DNA from: Bradyrhizobium sp. SRS-191
GTDB taxonomy: Bacteria > Pseudomonadota > Alphaproteobacteria > Rhizobiales > Xanthobacteraceae
NCBI RefSeq assembly: GCF_024586915.1
Contig: NZ_JANBVS010000021.1
Span: 62,001-126,000, forward strand
Reading direction: 5' to 3'
Length of the DNA stretch: 64,000 nt
Part shown: positions 44,386 to 53,326 of the stretch, piece after piece
Numbering within the stretch: the first letter of the stretch is position 1
Layout: every line of letters begins with the position of its first letter
Program-made: the position numbers and the translations under genes
The notes under the pieces: model-generated
Seen by the model: the letters and a program-made list of their open reading frames with translations, nothing else
Told to the model about the DNA's origin: nothing
The model's database searches: none

Positions 44386-45576
44386 ATGACCGACAAGACG
44401 GTTTCACTCCCGGAAGAGAAGCCCCACGCCGGCTTCCTGAAGAACAATCTGCGCAGCTACGGCATGCTGATGTCGCTGTTCGTCATCATGCTGTTCTTCC
44501 AGATCATGACCGACGGCACCTTGCTGCAGCCGCTCAACCTGACCAACCTGGTGCTGCAGAACAGCTACATCGTCATCATGGCGCTGGGCATGCTGCTGGT
44601 GATCGTGACCGGGCATATCGACCTGTCGGTCGGCTCGGTCGCCGGTTTCGTCGGCGCGGTCGCGGCCGTGCTGATGGTCCGCTATCACGTCGACTTTCCG
44701 CTCGCCATCATCGCCTGCCTGATCGTCGGCGGCGCGATCGGCGCGGCGCAGGGCTATTGGGTCGCCTATTTCGGCATTCCGTCCTTCATCGTCACGCTGG
44801 CCGGCATGCTCGTGTTCAAGGGCCTCGCGCTGGCGCTGCTGCAGGGACAGTCGGTCGGACCGTTCCCGGGCACGTTCCAGAAGCTCTCGTCAGGATTCAT
44901 TCCGGAGCTGATTTCCAGCTCCGGAAATCTCAACCTGACCTCGATCCTCATCGGCGCGGTGCTGACGCTCGTCCTGGTCTATGCGAGCGTCAAGGGACGG
45001 GCCCGCGAGGTCGAGCATGGCATCGAGGTCGAGCCGTTCGGCCTGTTCGCCGCCAAGAACGTCGTGCTGGCCGGCGTGCTGATGTACTTCACCTACCTGA
45101 TCGCCTCGCATCGCGGCCTGCCGAACGTGCTGGTCATCATGATCGCGTTGATCGCGCTGTACGGCTTCATGACGCGCCGCACAGTGGTCGGCCGGCAGAT
45201 CTATGCGGTCGGCGGCAACGCCAAGGCGGCGAAGCTGTCGGGCATCAAGACCGAGCGGCTGGTGTTCCTGACCTTCGTCAACATGGGCGTGCTGGCGGCC
45301 CTCGCCGGCCTGATCTTCGCGGCCCGTCTCAACACGGCGACGCCGAAGGCCGGTCTCGGCTTCGAGCTCGACGTCATCGCGGCCTGCTTCATCGGCGGCG
45401 CCTCGGCCTATGGCGGCGTCGGCCGTGTCGGCGGCGCGGTCATCGGCGCGATGATCATGGGCGTGATGAACAACGGCATGTCGATCCTCGGCATCGGCAT
45501 CGACTATCAGCAGGTCATCAAGGGCCTGGTGCTGCTCGGCGCCGTCTGCATCGACGTCTACAACCAGCGCCGCTAG
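44386..45576 (+). CDS. gguB: Sugar ABC transporter permease (GguB/XylH type)
   Basis: 396 residues, BPD_transp_2 family with about ten membrane helices. VIMALGMLLVIVTGHIDLSVGSVAGFVGAV, PSFIVTLAGMLVFKGLALALLQGQSVGPFPGTFQKLS, and VGGNAKAAKLSGIKTERLVF are typical of GguB/XylH. Longer than YtfT because of the extra RGRAREVEHGIEVEPFG loop region characteristic of this branch. Ends the chvE operon. Confidence 0.94.
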   Translation: MTDKTVSLPEEKPHAGFLKNNLRSYGMLMSLFVIMLFFQIMTDGTLLQPLNLTNLVLQNSYIVIMALGMLLVIVTGHIDLSVGSVAGFVGAVAAVLMVRYHVDFPLAIIACLIVGGAIGAAQGYWVAYFGIPSFIVTLAGMLVFKGLALALLQGQSVGPFPGTFQKLSSGFIPELISSSGNLNLTSILIGAVLTLVLVYASVKGRAREVEHGIEVEPFGLFAAKNVVLAGVLMYFTYLIASHRGLPNVLVIMIALIALYGFMTRRTVVGRQIYAVGGNAKAAKLSGIKTERLVFLTFVNMGVLAALAGLIFAARLNTATPKAGLGFELDVIAACFIGGASAYGGVGRVGGAVIGAMIMGVMNNGMSILGIGIDYQQVIKGLVLLGAVCIDVYNQRR

Positions 45577-46131
45577 CCGCGCGCCGGCACTTCGCTGTCG
45601 GCCGCTCCCGGCGATCCGTCAGAAGATGTAGAGAGGCCAGCGTTTCCGACGCTGGCCTCTCTGCACATCAGCGTGCATGCGAGAGCAGCCCGTAAAAGCC
45701 CGGTCGGATCGCCTAGCCGTAATCTCCCGGGTCGTGACTGCGACAGTTCGGACCAATTCCCTTAACACCCGCGTTGCTATCAGCCTGGTGAACGAGCCGG
45801 GTGGATCACGCATGTCTAGCTATCATGGCCTCACGACATCTCGCGCAAGCGCCTCGGGCGTTACGAACGACGATGCTGTCGTAGCTGCGATCGATCCGCC
45901 TGTTCCGGCCGGTCATCATGGATCCGAGCACGCCAAGGTAGAGGAGCCGTACTAATACGGCTCTGATATTTAACAGTCCAACAATCGCTTCCCACGCAAT
46001 TTGAACGAGTTGACGCGCGCAAACGCTGAGTCTGTCGGGTGAACTCAAGGTCGTTTTTCAGTCCGTGGCGTCACCGGCGCCGCGGCCGGAGCTCGAAGGC
46101 CCCAGCTCGAAGGCCCCATGGAATTTAAGGC
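45577..46131. other. Long intergenic region between sugar transport and chemosensory operons
   Basis: 555 bp without a confident gene. It holds the terminator hairpin at 45631-45661 and a second perfect 8-bp stem GAGCCGTA-CTAA-TACGGCTC at 45944-45963. A 92-codon frame (45677-45955) ends inside that stem and has no SD or recognisable domain, so it is not called. The promoter of the che operon must lie here, but no convincing -35/-10 pair was picked out. Confidence 0.5.
45631..45661 (+). terminator. Terminator-like hairpin after the chvE-gguAB operon
   Basis: GAGAGGCCAGCGT-TTCCG-ACGCTGGCCTCTC, a perfect 13-bp stem with a 5-nt loop, 54 bp after the permease stop. No T-run follows. Likely the 3' boundary of the operon. 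Confidence 0.65.
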
Positions 46132-46452
46132 ATGACGGACGCCAACGCTACAAACCCTGCCGCGACCGATGACACTCCGGACGTCGCTCATGCGCTGCCT
46201 CAGATGCTCGATCTGACGCAGGCCGCGCCGTTGCGCGACGAGATGGTCCGACTGGCGGGCGCCGGCGGCATTGCGCTCGATGCGAGTGGCGTGGAGCGGA
46301 TGTCGACGCCGTGTGTGCAGATCCTGCTCGCGGCGGGACGTGGCGCGGAGGCGGCAAGCAAGTCCTTCAAGATTACGCAGGCATCCGAGCTGTTCCGGAC
46401 GGCGGTGGCCGAACTCGGACTTCGGAGCGAATTTGACAAGTGGATGGAGTGA
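46132..46452 (+). CDS. STAS-domain protein (anti-sigma-factor-antagonist type), first gene of che cluster
   Basis: 106 residues, single STAS domain. LDASGVERMSTPCVQILLAAGR aligns with the SpoIIAA/RsbV phospho-site strand; the usual Ser is replaced by Thr (T59). One base separates it from cheY. Probably a partner-switch component or a CheA-linked regulator. A second STAS protein with the normal Ser lies 9 kb downstream in the same cluster. Confidence 0.82.
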   Translation: MTDANATNPAATDDTPDVAHALPQMLDLTQAAPLRDEMVRLAGAGGIALDASGVERMSTPCVQILLAAGRGAEAASKSFKITQASELFRTAVAELGLRSEFDKWME

Positions 46453-46453
46453 C

Positions 46454-46819
46454 ATGACCAAGCGAATTCTGGCAGTCGACGATTCGAAGACCATGCGCGA
46501 CATGGTGACCTTCACCTTGAAGAAGGCCGGCTTCGAAGTGGCGGAAGCCGAGGACGGCAAGGCGGCGCTGAACGTGCTGACCGGCAGCAAGTTCGACTTG
46601 ATCATCACCGACCTGAACATGCCGAACATGGACGGCATCTCACTGATCAAGAACGTGCGCGCCGGAAGTCAGCACCGTGGCGTGCCGATCCTGATCCTGA
46701 CGACCGAAAGCGATGGCGCCAAGAAGGCCGACGGCAAGGCGGCCGGGGCGACGGGATGGCTGGTGAAGCCGTTCAATCCCGAGCAATTGATCGCGACGGT
46801 CAACCGCGTATGTCCGTGA
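46454..46819 (+). CDS. cheY: CheY-type single-domain response regulator
   Basis: 121 residues, receiver only: acidic pocket D9/D10, phospho-acceptor D53 in IITDLNMPNMDG, T83 in ILTTESDG, and K105 in VKPFNP. MTKRILAVDDSKTMRDMVTFTL is the typical CheY start. Overlaps cheA by 10 bp, so it is almost certainly phosphorylated by that kinase. Confidence 0.95.
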   Translation: MTKRILAVDDSKTMRDMVTFTLKKAGFEVAEAEDGKAALNVLTGSKFDLIITDLNMPNMDGISLIKNVRAGSQHRGVPILILTTESDGAKKADGKAAGATGWLVKPFNPEQLIATVNRVCP

Positions 46820-48864
46820 CATCCGAGCAAGAAACCTATCCCGTCGCGCAGTTTCGCAAGACCTATTTCGAGGAATGTGCGGAGCTGCTCGACGCGCTGC
46901 AGTCGAACCTCGAGCTGTTGTCCAGCGGGCAGGAGGATGAGGAGACGCTGCACGCGATCTTCCGGTCGGTGCACTCGATCAAGGGGGGAGCCGGCGCTTT
47001 CGGCTGTACCGATCTCGTAGCGTTCTCGCATACGTTCGAGAGCCTGCTCGACGCGCTGCGTGACAACAAGATCGCCGCGACCCAGGAGATCAAGCAGTTG
47101 CTGCTTCGCGCGAGCGACGCGCTCGCCGACATCGTGAACGCGGCGCGGCTCGAGCAGCAGCTGCCGCCCAATTTTGCCGCCGATATCAGCATTGCCATGC
47201 GAGACGCGCTTCAGAGCGCGGGCCAGGCAGTCGAGGCGGCGGTCGGGTCTGTCGCGACCGAGACGAAATCGCTCGGCGAGCAGAAATATCGCATCCGCTT
47301 TCGGCCGCATACGGAGATGCTGAAGAAGGCGAACGAGCCGCTGCTGCTGATCAGGCAGCTGCGCAAGCTCGGCACGCTCTCAACCGAGGTGGACAGCTCC
47401 GGCCTGCCGGCGCTCGATCAGCTCGATCCGGAAGCGGCCTACTTCAACTGGACGTTCACGCTCGAGACGGCCGTCCAGCGCAGCGCCATCCAGGACGTCT
47501 TCGAGTTCGTCGAGGATGATTGCGATCTCGAGATCGAGCTGATCGAAGCCGCGGCCGGCCCGGCCGAGACGGTTGCCAGCGAGGCAGGCGGTCCGCTCGC
47601 TTCCGCCGTGGCCGCGGTCAGTGTGGCCCAATCCATCCGCGTCGATGTCGACAAGGTCGATCGGCTGGTCAATCTCGTCGGCGAGCTCGTGATCAGCCAG
47701 GCCATGCTGACGGAGCAGGGCCTTGGGTTGCCGGCCGACAAATATCCGCAGCTCATCCAGGGCATCGAGGCGCTCGCCCAGAGCGCCCGTGAGCTGCAGG
47801 AAAGCGTGATGGCGATCCGCGCGCAGCCGGTGAAGTCCGTGTTCGCGCGGATGCCGCGGATCGTGCGCGAACTCGCGGCGACGCTGGGAAAGGAGGTCCG
47901 CATCGTGACCTCCGGAGAGATGACGGAGATCGACAAGACGGTCATCGAGCAGCTCAACGATCCCTTGACACACATGATCCGCAATGCGCTCGATCACGGC
48001 ATCGAGCCGCCGGCGGAGCGCGCGGCCGCCGGCAAGCCGCGTCAGGGCACGATTCACCTGTCGGCCGCGCAGCGCAGCGGCCGTATCGTCATCGAGGTTT
48101 CGGACGACGGCCGGGGCATCAACCGCGAGAAGATCCTCGCCAAGGCGAGGGCGCGCGACCTGGTGCCGGCGGGCGCCAGTCTGACGGATGAGGAGATCGA
48201 CAATCTCATCTTCCTGCCGGCGTTCTCGACCGCCGATGTGATCTCGAACATCTCGGGTCGGGGTGTCGGCATGGATGTCGTCAAGCGCAACGTGCAGGCG
48301 CTGGGCGGCCGGATCTCGGTGCGCTCGCGCTTCGGGCAGGGCTCGTCCTTCACGCTGTCCTTGCCGCTCACCCTCGCGGTGGTCGACGGCATGGTGGTGT
48401 CGGTCGGGCGCGAGACCTTCATCATTCCGCTCGTCGCCATCGTCGAGAATCTGCGGCCGCAGACGGCCGACATTCATCCCGTCGTCGGGCGCGGCCACGT
48501 CCTGGCGTTGCGCGGCGAGTATCTGCCGCTGGTCTATCTGCATCGTGTGTTCTCGATCGGCGATGCGATCGGTGATCCGTGCCGCGGCATCGTGATCATC
48601 GTGCAGAGCGAAAGCGCCGGACGCGTCGGCATCGTCGTCGACGAACTCCTCGGCCAGCAGCAGGTCGTCGTGAAGAGCCTGGAGGCGAACTACGAGCCGG
48701 TCGAGGGCATCAGCGGCGCCACCATACTCGGCAATGGCCGGGTTGCGCTGATCCTCGACGTCGCACGCCTTCACGAGATCGATGTGCGCGGAGCAGCCGG
48801 GCGGCTGCCAACGCCGGACTCATCGAAAGCCGAACCCCCAAAGGACCTGATCCATGCAGCCTGA
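46810..48864 (+). CDS. cheA: Chemotaxis histidine kinase CheA
   Basis: 684 residues from the ATG at 46810, which overlaps cheY (the frame from 46756 is a shadow extension). Hpt domain with H55 in RSVHSIKGGAGAFG; dimerisation domain with VDKVDRLVNLVGELVISQ; HATPase with N-box HMIRNALDHGIEP and GRGVGMDVVKRNV; C-terminal CheW-like domain with PLVAIVENLRPQ. The P2 region (about residues 160-270) is short and diverged. Autophosphorylates and passes phosphate to CheY and CheB. Confidence 0.96.
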   Translation: MSVTSEQETYPVAQFRKTYFEECAELLDALQSNLELLSSGQEDEETLHAIFRSVHSIKGGAGAFGCTDLVAFSHTFESLLDALRDNKIAATQEIKQLLLRASDALADIVNAARLEQQLPPNFAADISIAMRDALQSAGQAVEAAVGSVATETKSLGEQKYRIRFRPHTEMLKKANEPLLLIRQLRKLGTLSTEVDSSGLPALDQLDPEAAYFNWTFTLETAVQRSAIQDVFEFVEDDCDLEIELIEAAAGPAETVASEAGGPLASAVAAVSVAQSIRVDVDKVDRLVNLVGELVISQAMLTEQGLGLPADKYPQLIQGIEALAQSARELQESVMAIRAQPVKSVFARMPRIVRELAATLGKEVRIVTSGEMTEIDKTVIEQLNDPLTHMIRNALDHGIEPPAERAAAGKPRQGTIHLSAAQRSGRIVIEVSDDGRGINREKILAKARARDLVPAGASLTDEEIDNLIFLPAFSTADVISNISGRGVGMDVVKRNVQALGGRISVRSRFGQGSSFTLSLPLTLAVVDGMVVSVGRETFIIPLVAIVENLRPQTADIHPVVGRGHVLALRGEYLPLVYLHRVFSIGDAIGDPCRGIVIIVQSESAGRVGIVVDELLGQQQVVVKSLEANYEPVEGISGATILGNGRVALILDVARLHEIDVRGAAGRLPTPDSSKAEPPKDLIHAA

Positions 48865-49384
48865 CAACAAGCCGGCCGCGAATTTCGGCCAGGACGCAGC
48901 CGTCAGCGAGAACGTGCAGCAGTTCATCACCTTCACGCTCGGCGAGGAGGAATACGGTATCGACATCATGGTGGTCCGCGAGATCAAGGGGTGGACCGAG
49001 ACCACGATGATCCCCAATGCGCCCGCCCATGTGCGCGGCGTGATCAATCTGCGCGGCGTCATCGTGCCGATCTTCGATCTGCGCGCCCGCTTCGGCACCG
49101 GCGTCACCGTTCCGACCAACATGCATGTGGTCATCATCGTGGCGGCGGGAACGCGTACGGTGGGGCTGCTGGTCGATACGGTCTCCGACATCATCTCGGT
49201 CGATCCCAAGCAGATCCGCGACGTGCCCGACATGGGCGTGCCGATCGAGGATCAGTTCCTGGAGGGCTTGGTGGCGATCCAGGAGCGGATGGTGACCCTG
49301 GTGTCGCTGTCCGGCCTGTTCGGGATGTCAGCTGAGTCCGTCAAGCGTGCGGCCGCTTCGGCCGATGCGGCAGTTGCCGCTTGA
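48854..49384 (+). CDS. cheW: CheW coupling protein
   Basis: 176 residues, ATG overlapping the cheA end by 11 bp. CheW domain with FTLGEEEYGIDIMVVREI, APAHVRGVINLRGVIVPIFDLRARFG and VDTVSDIISVD. Bridges the soluble MCP and CheA. The C-terminal alanine-rich tail is not conserved. Confidence 0.95.
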   Translation: MQPDNKPAANFGQDAAVSENVQQFITFTLGEEEYGIDIMVVREIKGWTETTMIPNAPAHVRGVINLRGVIVPIFDLRARFGTGVTVPTNMHVVIIVAAGTRTVGLLVDTVSDIISVDPKQIRDVPDMGVPIEDQFLEGLVAIQERMVTLVSLSGLFGMSAESVKRAAASADAAVAA

Positions 49385-49415
49385 ACTCATTCACAAGTCA
49401 TTCTGAGAGATCGTC

Positions 49416-51797
49416 ATGAGCGACACATACGAGGACAACATCATGCAGGATTTCACCGCTGACGGCGCTCCGGGCGAGGACAAGGCGAAGCCGAAGGCAC
49501 GATCACGCTCGCGCAGCAGCCGTTCGCAGCCCGCGGCCGTCAAGGCGCCTGCCGCGCGCGCGACGCCGCGTGACGATCTCATGGCCATGGTGGCTGAACG
49601 GGTGACCAGCGCCGTCATGCTGGTCGACGGCGACCTCAAGATCACTTATCTCAACGCCGCCTCGAAGCAGTTGTTCGGCCAGCATCTCTCCGAATTCCGC
49701 AAGGTCTGGCCGAGCTTCGACCCGACGGCGATGATCGGCACGTGCATCGACGTCTTCCATCGTAATCCGGCGCATCAGCGGACGATGCTGGCCAACCCGG
49801 CCAATCTGCCGTTCAAGACCGACATTTCGGTCGGTCCGCTCAAGATCTCGCTGAGCGTCAATGCGATGCGCGGCGCTCACGGCAATCACGGCTTCATGCT
49901 CGAATGGGCCGACGTGACCGACATCCGCAGTCAGGCGTCGCAGCTCGCGGCGATCGATCGCTCGCAGGCGATGATCATGTTCTCATTGGATGGCACGATC
50001 CTGGAGGCGAATGAGAACTTCCTGCGCACGCTCGGCTACTCGCTCGCGGAGATCAAAGGGCAGCACCACTCGATGTTCGTCGAGCAGAGCTATCGGCAGT
50101 CGTCGGAATACCGAATGTTTTGGGACAAGCTCGGTCGTGGCGAATATGACGCGGGCCAGTACAAGCGGATCGGCAAGGGCGGCCGCGAGGTCTGGATCCA
50201 GGCGAGCTACAATCCGATCCTGGATCAGTCGGGCAAACCGTTCAAGGTGGTGAAATACGCCACCGACATCACCGGCGAGGTGACCCGCAACGCCGATTTC
50301 GCCGGCCAGATCGACGCCATCAACAAGGCCCAGGCGGTGATTCAGTTCACCCTGGATGGCAAGATTCTGGAAGCCAACGACAATTTCCTCAACACGCTCG
50401 GCTACTCACTGACCGAAGTCAAGGGACAGCATCACTCGATGTTCGTTGACGCGGTCCAGCGCAGCTCGACTGAATATCGGATGTTCTGGGACAAGCTCGG
50501 GCGTGGAGAATACGACGCGGGTCAGTACAAGCGGATCGGCAAGGGTGGACGCGAAGTCTGGATTCAGGCCAGCTACAATCCGATCCTGGGCCCCGACGGC
50601 AAGCCGTTCAAGGTCGTCAAATATGCCACCGACGTGACGGATCAGGTCAAGGCGGCCGAGGTGCTTCAGACGGCCGTCCGCCAGACGCAGGCCGTGGTCG
50701 ATGCGGCCAAGAACAATGATCTGCGCGAGCGCATTCCGCTCGATGGCAAGACCGGGGAGATCGCTCAGCTCTGCGATGGCGTCAACGGGCTGTTGGATAC
50801 GATGTCGTCGATCCTCGCCGACGTCATGGAAAGCTCGCACACCTTGTCGAGCGCCGCGCGCGAGATTGCGAACGGCAACACCGACCTGTCGCAGCGGACC
50901 GAGGAGCAGGCGGCCAGCCTGGAAGAGACGGCCGCCAGCATGGAGGAGTTGACCTCGACCGTGCGTCAGAACGCCGAGAATGCGCAGCAGGCCAACAAGC
51001 TCGCGTCGTCGGCGTCCGACGTCGCGATCAAGGGAGGCACGGTTGTTGCCGAGGTGGTGCAGACCATGGACGGCATCACACATGCGAGCCGCAAGATCGC
51101 CGACATCATCGGCGTGATCGACGAGATCGCGTTTCAGACCAACATCCTTGCGCTCAACGCCGCGGTCGAAGCCGCGCGCGCGGGCGATCAGGGCCGCGGC
51201 TTCGCAGTCGTCGCGGCCGAGGTGCGCAACCTCGCTCAGCGCAGCGCCAATGCGGCCAAGGAGATCAAGGGGCTGATCTCGGATTCGGTCTCGAAGGTGG
51301 AGTCCGGCTCGCGCCTGGTCGATACCGCCGGCAAGACGATGGAGGAGATCGTGCAGTCGGTGAAGCGCGTGACCGACATCATGGCGGAGATCTCGGCTGC
51401 CTCGCAGGAGCAGCGCGGCGGCATCGAGCAGGTCAACAATGCCGTCACCCAGATGGACAAGGTCACGCAGCAGAACGCCGCGCTGGTCGAGGAAGCCGCT
51501 GCTGCCGCCAAGTCCATGGAGGAGCAGACCGAGACAATGGCCGAGATGGTCGGCCGCTTCATGATGCTGCCGGAGTTCGACCGAGGCCGGCCCTATGCGG
51601 CCAAGACCGGCAATCCGGTGGTCGACCGCTCGCTGGGCGCCGGCAAGGACAAGCTTGCGACGATGCGCGGTCCCGGCGCGAGGCCCGCGCCGGCCGCCGC
51701 GCCGCGGTCGCCATCCCCGGCGCCACGCAGCTCGGAGGCCGAGCCCGCGCGTCGGCGGGTCGTCGGAGCGGGCGACGTCGATTGGAAGGAGTTCTGA
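49416..51797 (+). CDS. Soluble PAS-domain methyl-accepting chemotaxis protein
   Basis: 793 residues and no membrane segment, so a cytoplasmic receptor. After a basic Ala/Arg/Lys-rich stretch come PAS1 (about 55-170), PAS2 (178-290) and PAS3 (300-412), a HAMP-like segment (about 415-470) and the MCP signalling domain with the hairpin tip IDEIAFQTNILALNAAVEAA near 570-590. PAS2 and PAS3 are near-duplicates: a run of 35 residues starting EYRMFWDKLG is identical. The protein ends DWKEF, matching the xWxxF pentapeptide that tethers CheR/CheB in enterobacterial receptors, and cheR is the next gene. The twin PAS domains may bind haem, flavin or another small ligand; the ligand is not evident. Confidence 0.93.
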   Translation: MSDTYEDNIMQDFTADGAPGEDKAKPKARSRSRSSRSQPAAVKAPAARATPRDDLMAMVAERVTSAVMLVDGDLKITYLNAASKQLFGQHLSEFRKVWPSFDPTAMIGTCIDVFHRNPAHQRTMLANPANLPFKTDISVGPLKISLSVNAMRGAHGNHGFMLEWADVTDIRSQASQLAAIDRSQAMIMFSLDGTILEANENFLRTLGYSLAEIKGQHHSMFVEQSYRQSSEYRMFWDKLGRGEYDAGQYKRIGKGGREVWIQASYNPILDQSGKPFKVVKYATDITGEVTRNADFAGQIDAINKAQAVIQFTLDGKILEANDNFLNTLGYSLTEVKGQHHSMFVDAVQRSSTEYRMFWDKLGRGEYDAGQYKRIGKGGREVWIQASYNPILGPDGKPFKVVKYATDVTDQVKAAEVLQTAVRQTQAVVDAAKNNDLRERIPLDGKTGEIAQLCDGVNGLLDTMSSILADVMESSHTLSSAAREIANGNTDLSQRTEEQAASLEETAASMEELTSTVRQNAENAQQANKLASSASDVAIKGGTVVAEVVQTMDGITHASRKIADIIGVIDEIAFQTNILALNAAVEAARAGDQGRGFAVVAAEVRNLAQRSANAAKEIKGLISDSVSKVESGSRLVDTAGKTMEEIVQSVKRVTDIMAEISAASQEQRGGIEQVNNAVTQMDKVTQQNAALVEEAAAAAKSMEEQTETMAEMVGRFMMLPEFDRGRPYAAKTGNPVVDRSLGAGKDKLATMRGPGARPAPAAAPRSPSPAPRSSEAEPARRRVVGAGDVDWKEF

Positions 51798-51806
51798 GCC
51801 GTCGAC

Positions 51807-51834
51807 AGACGCCCCCGATGATTCGGGGGCGTCT
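51807..51834 (+). terminator. Perfect hairpin between the MCP and cheR genes
   Basis: AGACGCCCCCGA-TGAT-TCGGGGGCGTCT: a 12-bp perfect stem with a 4-nt loop, 9 bp after the MCP stop and 23 bp before cheR. No T-run follows. It looks like an attenuator or partial terminator dividing the operon into kinase and adaptation halves. Confidence 0.6.
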
Positions 51835-51857
51835 CGCCGAAGTGCCGGGAGATCATC

Positions 51858-52679
51858 GTGCAGGAACAATACGCGCTCGAAGACAAGGACTTTCGCAAGC
51901 TGTCGAAGCTTGTGATGGATACGGCCGGCATCGTGCTGAGCGAGCGCAAGCGTGCCTTCATCCACGGGCGGCTCGGGCGGCGGCTGCGCGTGCTCGGCCT
52001 GTCCAACTTCTCGCAATATTGCCGCCTGCTCGAGACCAGCGGCGGCGACGACGAACTGCGTAACTTCATCAACGCGGTCACCACCAACCACACGAACTTC
52101 TTCCGCGAAGCGCATCATTTCGATTATCTCGCGCGGGTCATCCTTCCCGCGCTCGCCACCGACAATGCGCTCACCGAGCGCGTGCGCATCTGGTCGGCCG
52201 GCTGCTCGACGGGCGAGGAGCCCTACAGCATCGCGATGACCGTCGCGGCCGGCCCGCGGGTCCTGATGGATTGGGATCTGAAGATCCTCGCCACTGATCT
52301 GGATACCAACGTGACGGCGCACGCCGCGCAGGGGATCTATGAACTGGATCGGACGACCAGCATTCCCGACGCCTATCGCAAGCGCTTCACGCGAATGCGC
52401 GATGGTAACGTCGTCATGAACGATGAGATCTGCGATCTCATCACCTTCGCCAATCTCAATCTGCTCGGTCCGTGGCCGATGTCCGGACCGTTCGACGTCA
52501 TCTTCTGCCGCAACGTGGTCATCTATTTCGACAAGCCGACCCAGATGCGGCTGTTCGACCGCTACGCGGATCTCATCAAGCCGGACGGCTGGCTCATCAT
52601 TGGCCATTCCGAGAACCTGCTCGGCGTCACCGACCGTTTCGAACTGGTCGGGCGCACGATCTATCGGAGGATCCGATGA
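51858..52679 (+). CDS. cheR: Chemoreceptor methyltransferase CheR
   Basis: 273 residues from a GTG at 51858, with GGAG 9 nt upstream. N-terminal helical domain (FRKLSKLVMDTAGIVLSERK), then the SAM-binding domain with TTNHTNFFREAHHFDYL, RIWSAGCSTGEEPYSIAM (motif I), ILATDLDTNV and FDVIFCRNVVIYFD. Uses S-adenosylmethionine to methylate receptor glutamates. ATGA-type overlap with cheD. Confidence 0.96.
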   Translation: MQEQYALEDKDFRKLSKLVMDTAGIVLSERKRAFIHGRLGRRLRVLGLSNFSQYCRLLETSGGDDELRNFINAVTTNHTNFFREAHHFDYLARVILPALATDNALTERVRIWSAGCSTGEEPYSIAMTVAAGPRVLMDWDLKILATDLDTNVTAHAAQGIYELDRTTSIPDAYRKRFTRMRDGNVVMNDEICDLITFANLNLLGPWPMSGPFDVIFCRNVVIYFDKPTQMRLFDRYADLIKPDGWLIIGHSENLLGVTDRFELVGRTIYRRIR

Positions 52680-53317
52680 TGAAGTCCAGGATGAGGCGGC
52701 GCCACGCTCCTCCGACGGTGCCGACCGATGAGATTGCCACGGGTGCGCGGCGCTACCGCGACAGCCGCTTCGACGCGGTCGCCATCAAGGTGTTCCCCGG
52801 CGAGCACTACGTCACCGATGTCGAGGACGAGATGCTCGTCACCGTGCTCGGCTCCTGCGTGGCCGCCTGCATCCGCGACCCAAAGACCAAGGTGGGCGGC
52901 ATGAACCATTTCATGCTTCCGGAGAGCTTCGGCACCTGGGGGGATGCGTCTGACAGCATGCGCTACGGCAACGTCGCGATGGAGCGGCTGATCAATGACA
53001 TCCTCGCGCGCGGTGGCGCCCGCCGCCGGCTCGAGATCAAGGTGTTCGGCGGCGCCAACGTGCTGAATGGAGTCGCCAAGATCGGGCATCGCAACGCCGA
53101 CTTCGTCGAGGACTATCTGGCCGCAGAGAACCTACCGATCGCTGCGTATCACCTGCGCGGCTCGCTGCCGCGCCGCGTTCACTATTTCCCTGCGACCGGT
53201 CGCGTGATGCTGCTCGAGCTGCCGCGCGTCGAGCATGAGGCGCTGGTCCGCAACGAGACCTCTTACAAATCCAAGATCCAGGTCGAGCCGGTCGCTGGCT
53301 CCGTCGAGCTCTTTTGA
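52676..53317 (+). CDS. cheD: Chemoreceptor glutamine deamidase CheD
   Basis: 213 residues from the ATG at 52676 (CGGAGG upstream; a second ATG at 52679 is also possible). Catalytic Cys C61 in VTVLGSCVAACI and His H78 in GGMNHFMLP keep the 17-residue CheD spacing. KVFGGANVL and IAAYHLRGSLPRRVHY are typical. About 40 residues longer at the N-terminus than small CheDs. It ends in VELF, the same tetrapeptide that ends the short MCP-like protein two genes on. Confidence 0.94.
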   Translation: MMKSRMRRRHAPPTVPTDEIATGARRYRDSRFDAVAIKVFPGEHYVTDVEDEMLVTVLGSCVAACIRDPKTKVGGMNHFMLPESFGTWGDASDSMRYGNVAMERLINDILARGGARRRLEIKVFGGANVLNGVAKIGHRNADFVEDYLAAENLPIAAYHLRGSLPRRVHYFPATGRVMLLELPRVEHEALVRNETSYKSKIQVEPVAGSVELF

Positions 53318-53326
53318 GGCAGTGAA

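Noticed and set aside
45677..45955. 92-codon frame in the chvE-che spacer
   Set aside because: No SD, no recognisable domain, and the stop lies within a hairpin. An overlapping reverse frame is equally open.
46004..46035. Possible EcfG-type promoter (TGAAC-N17-CGCT) before the che cluster
   Set aside because: Neither box matches the GGAAC/CGTT consensus well. The partner-switch genes make it tempting, but the sequence does not support a call.
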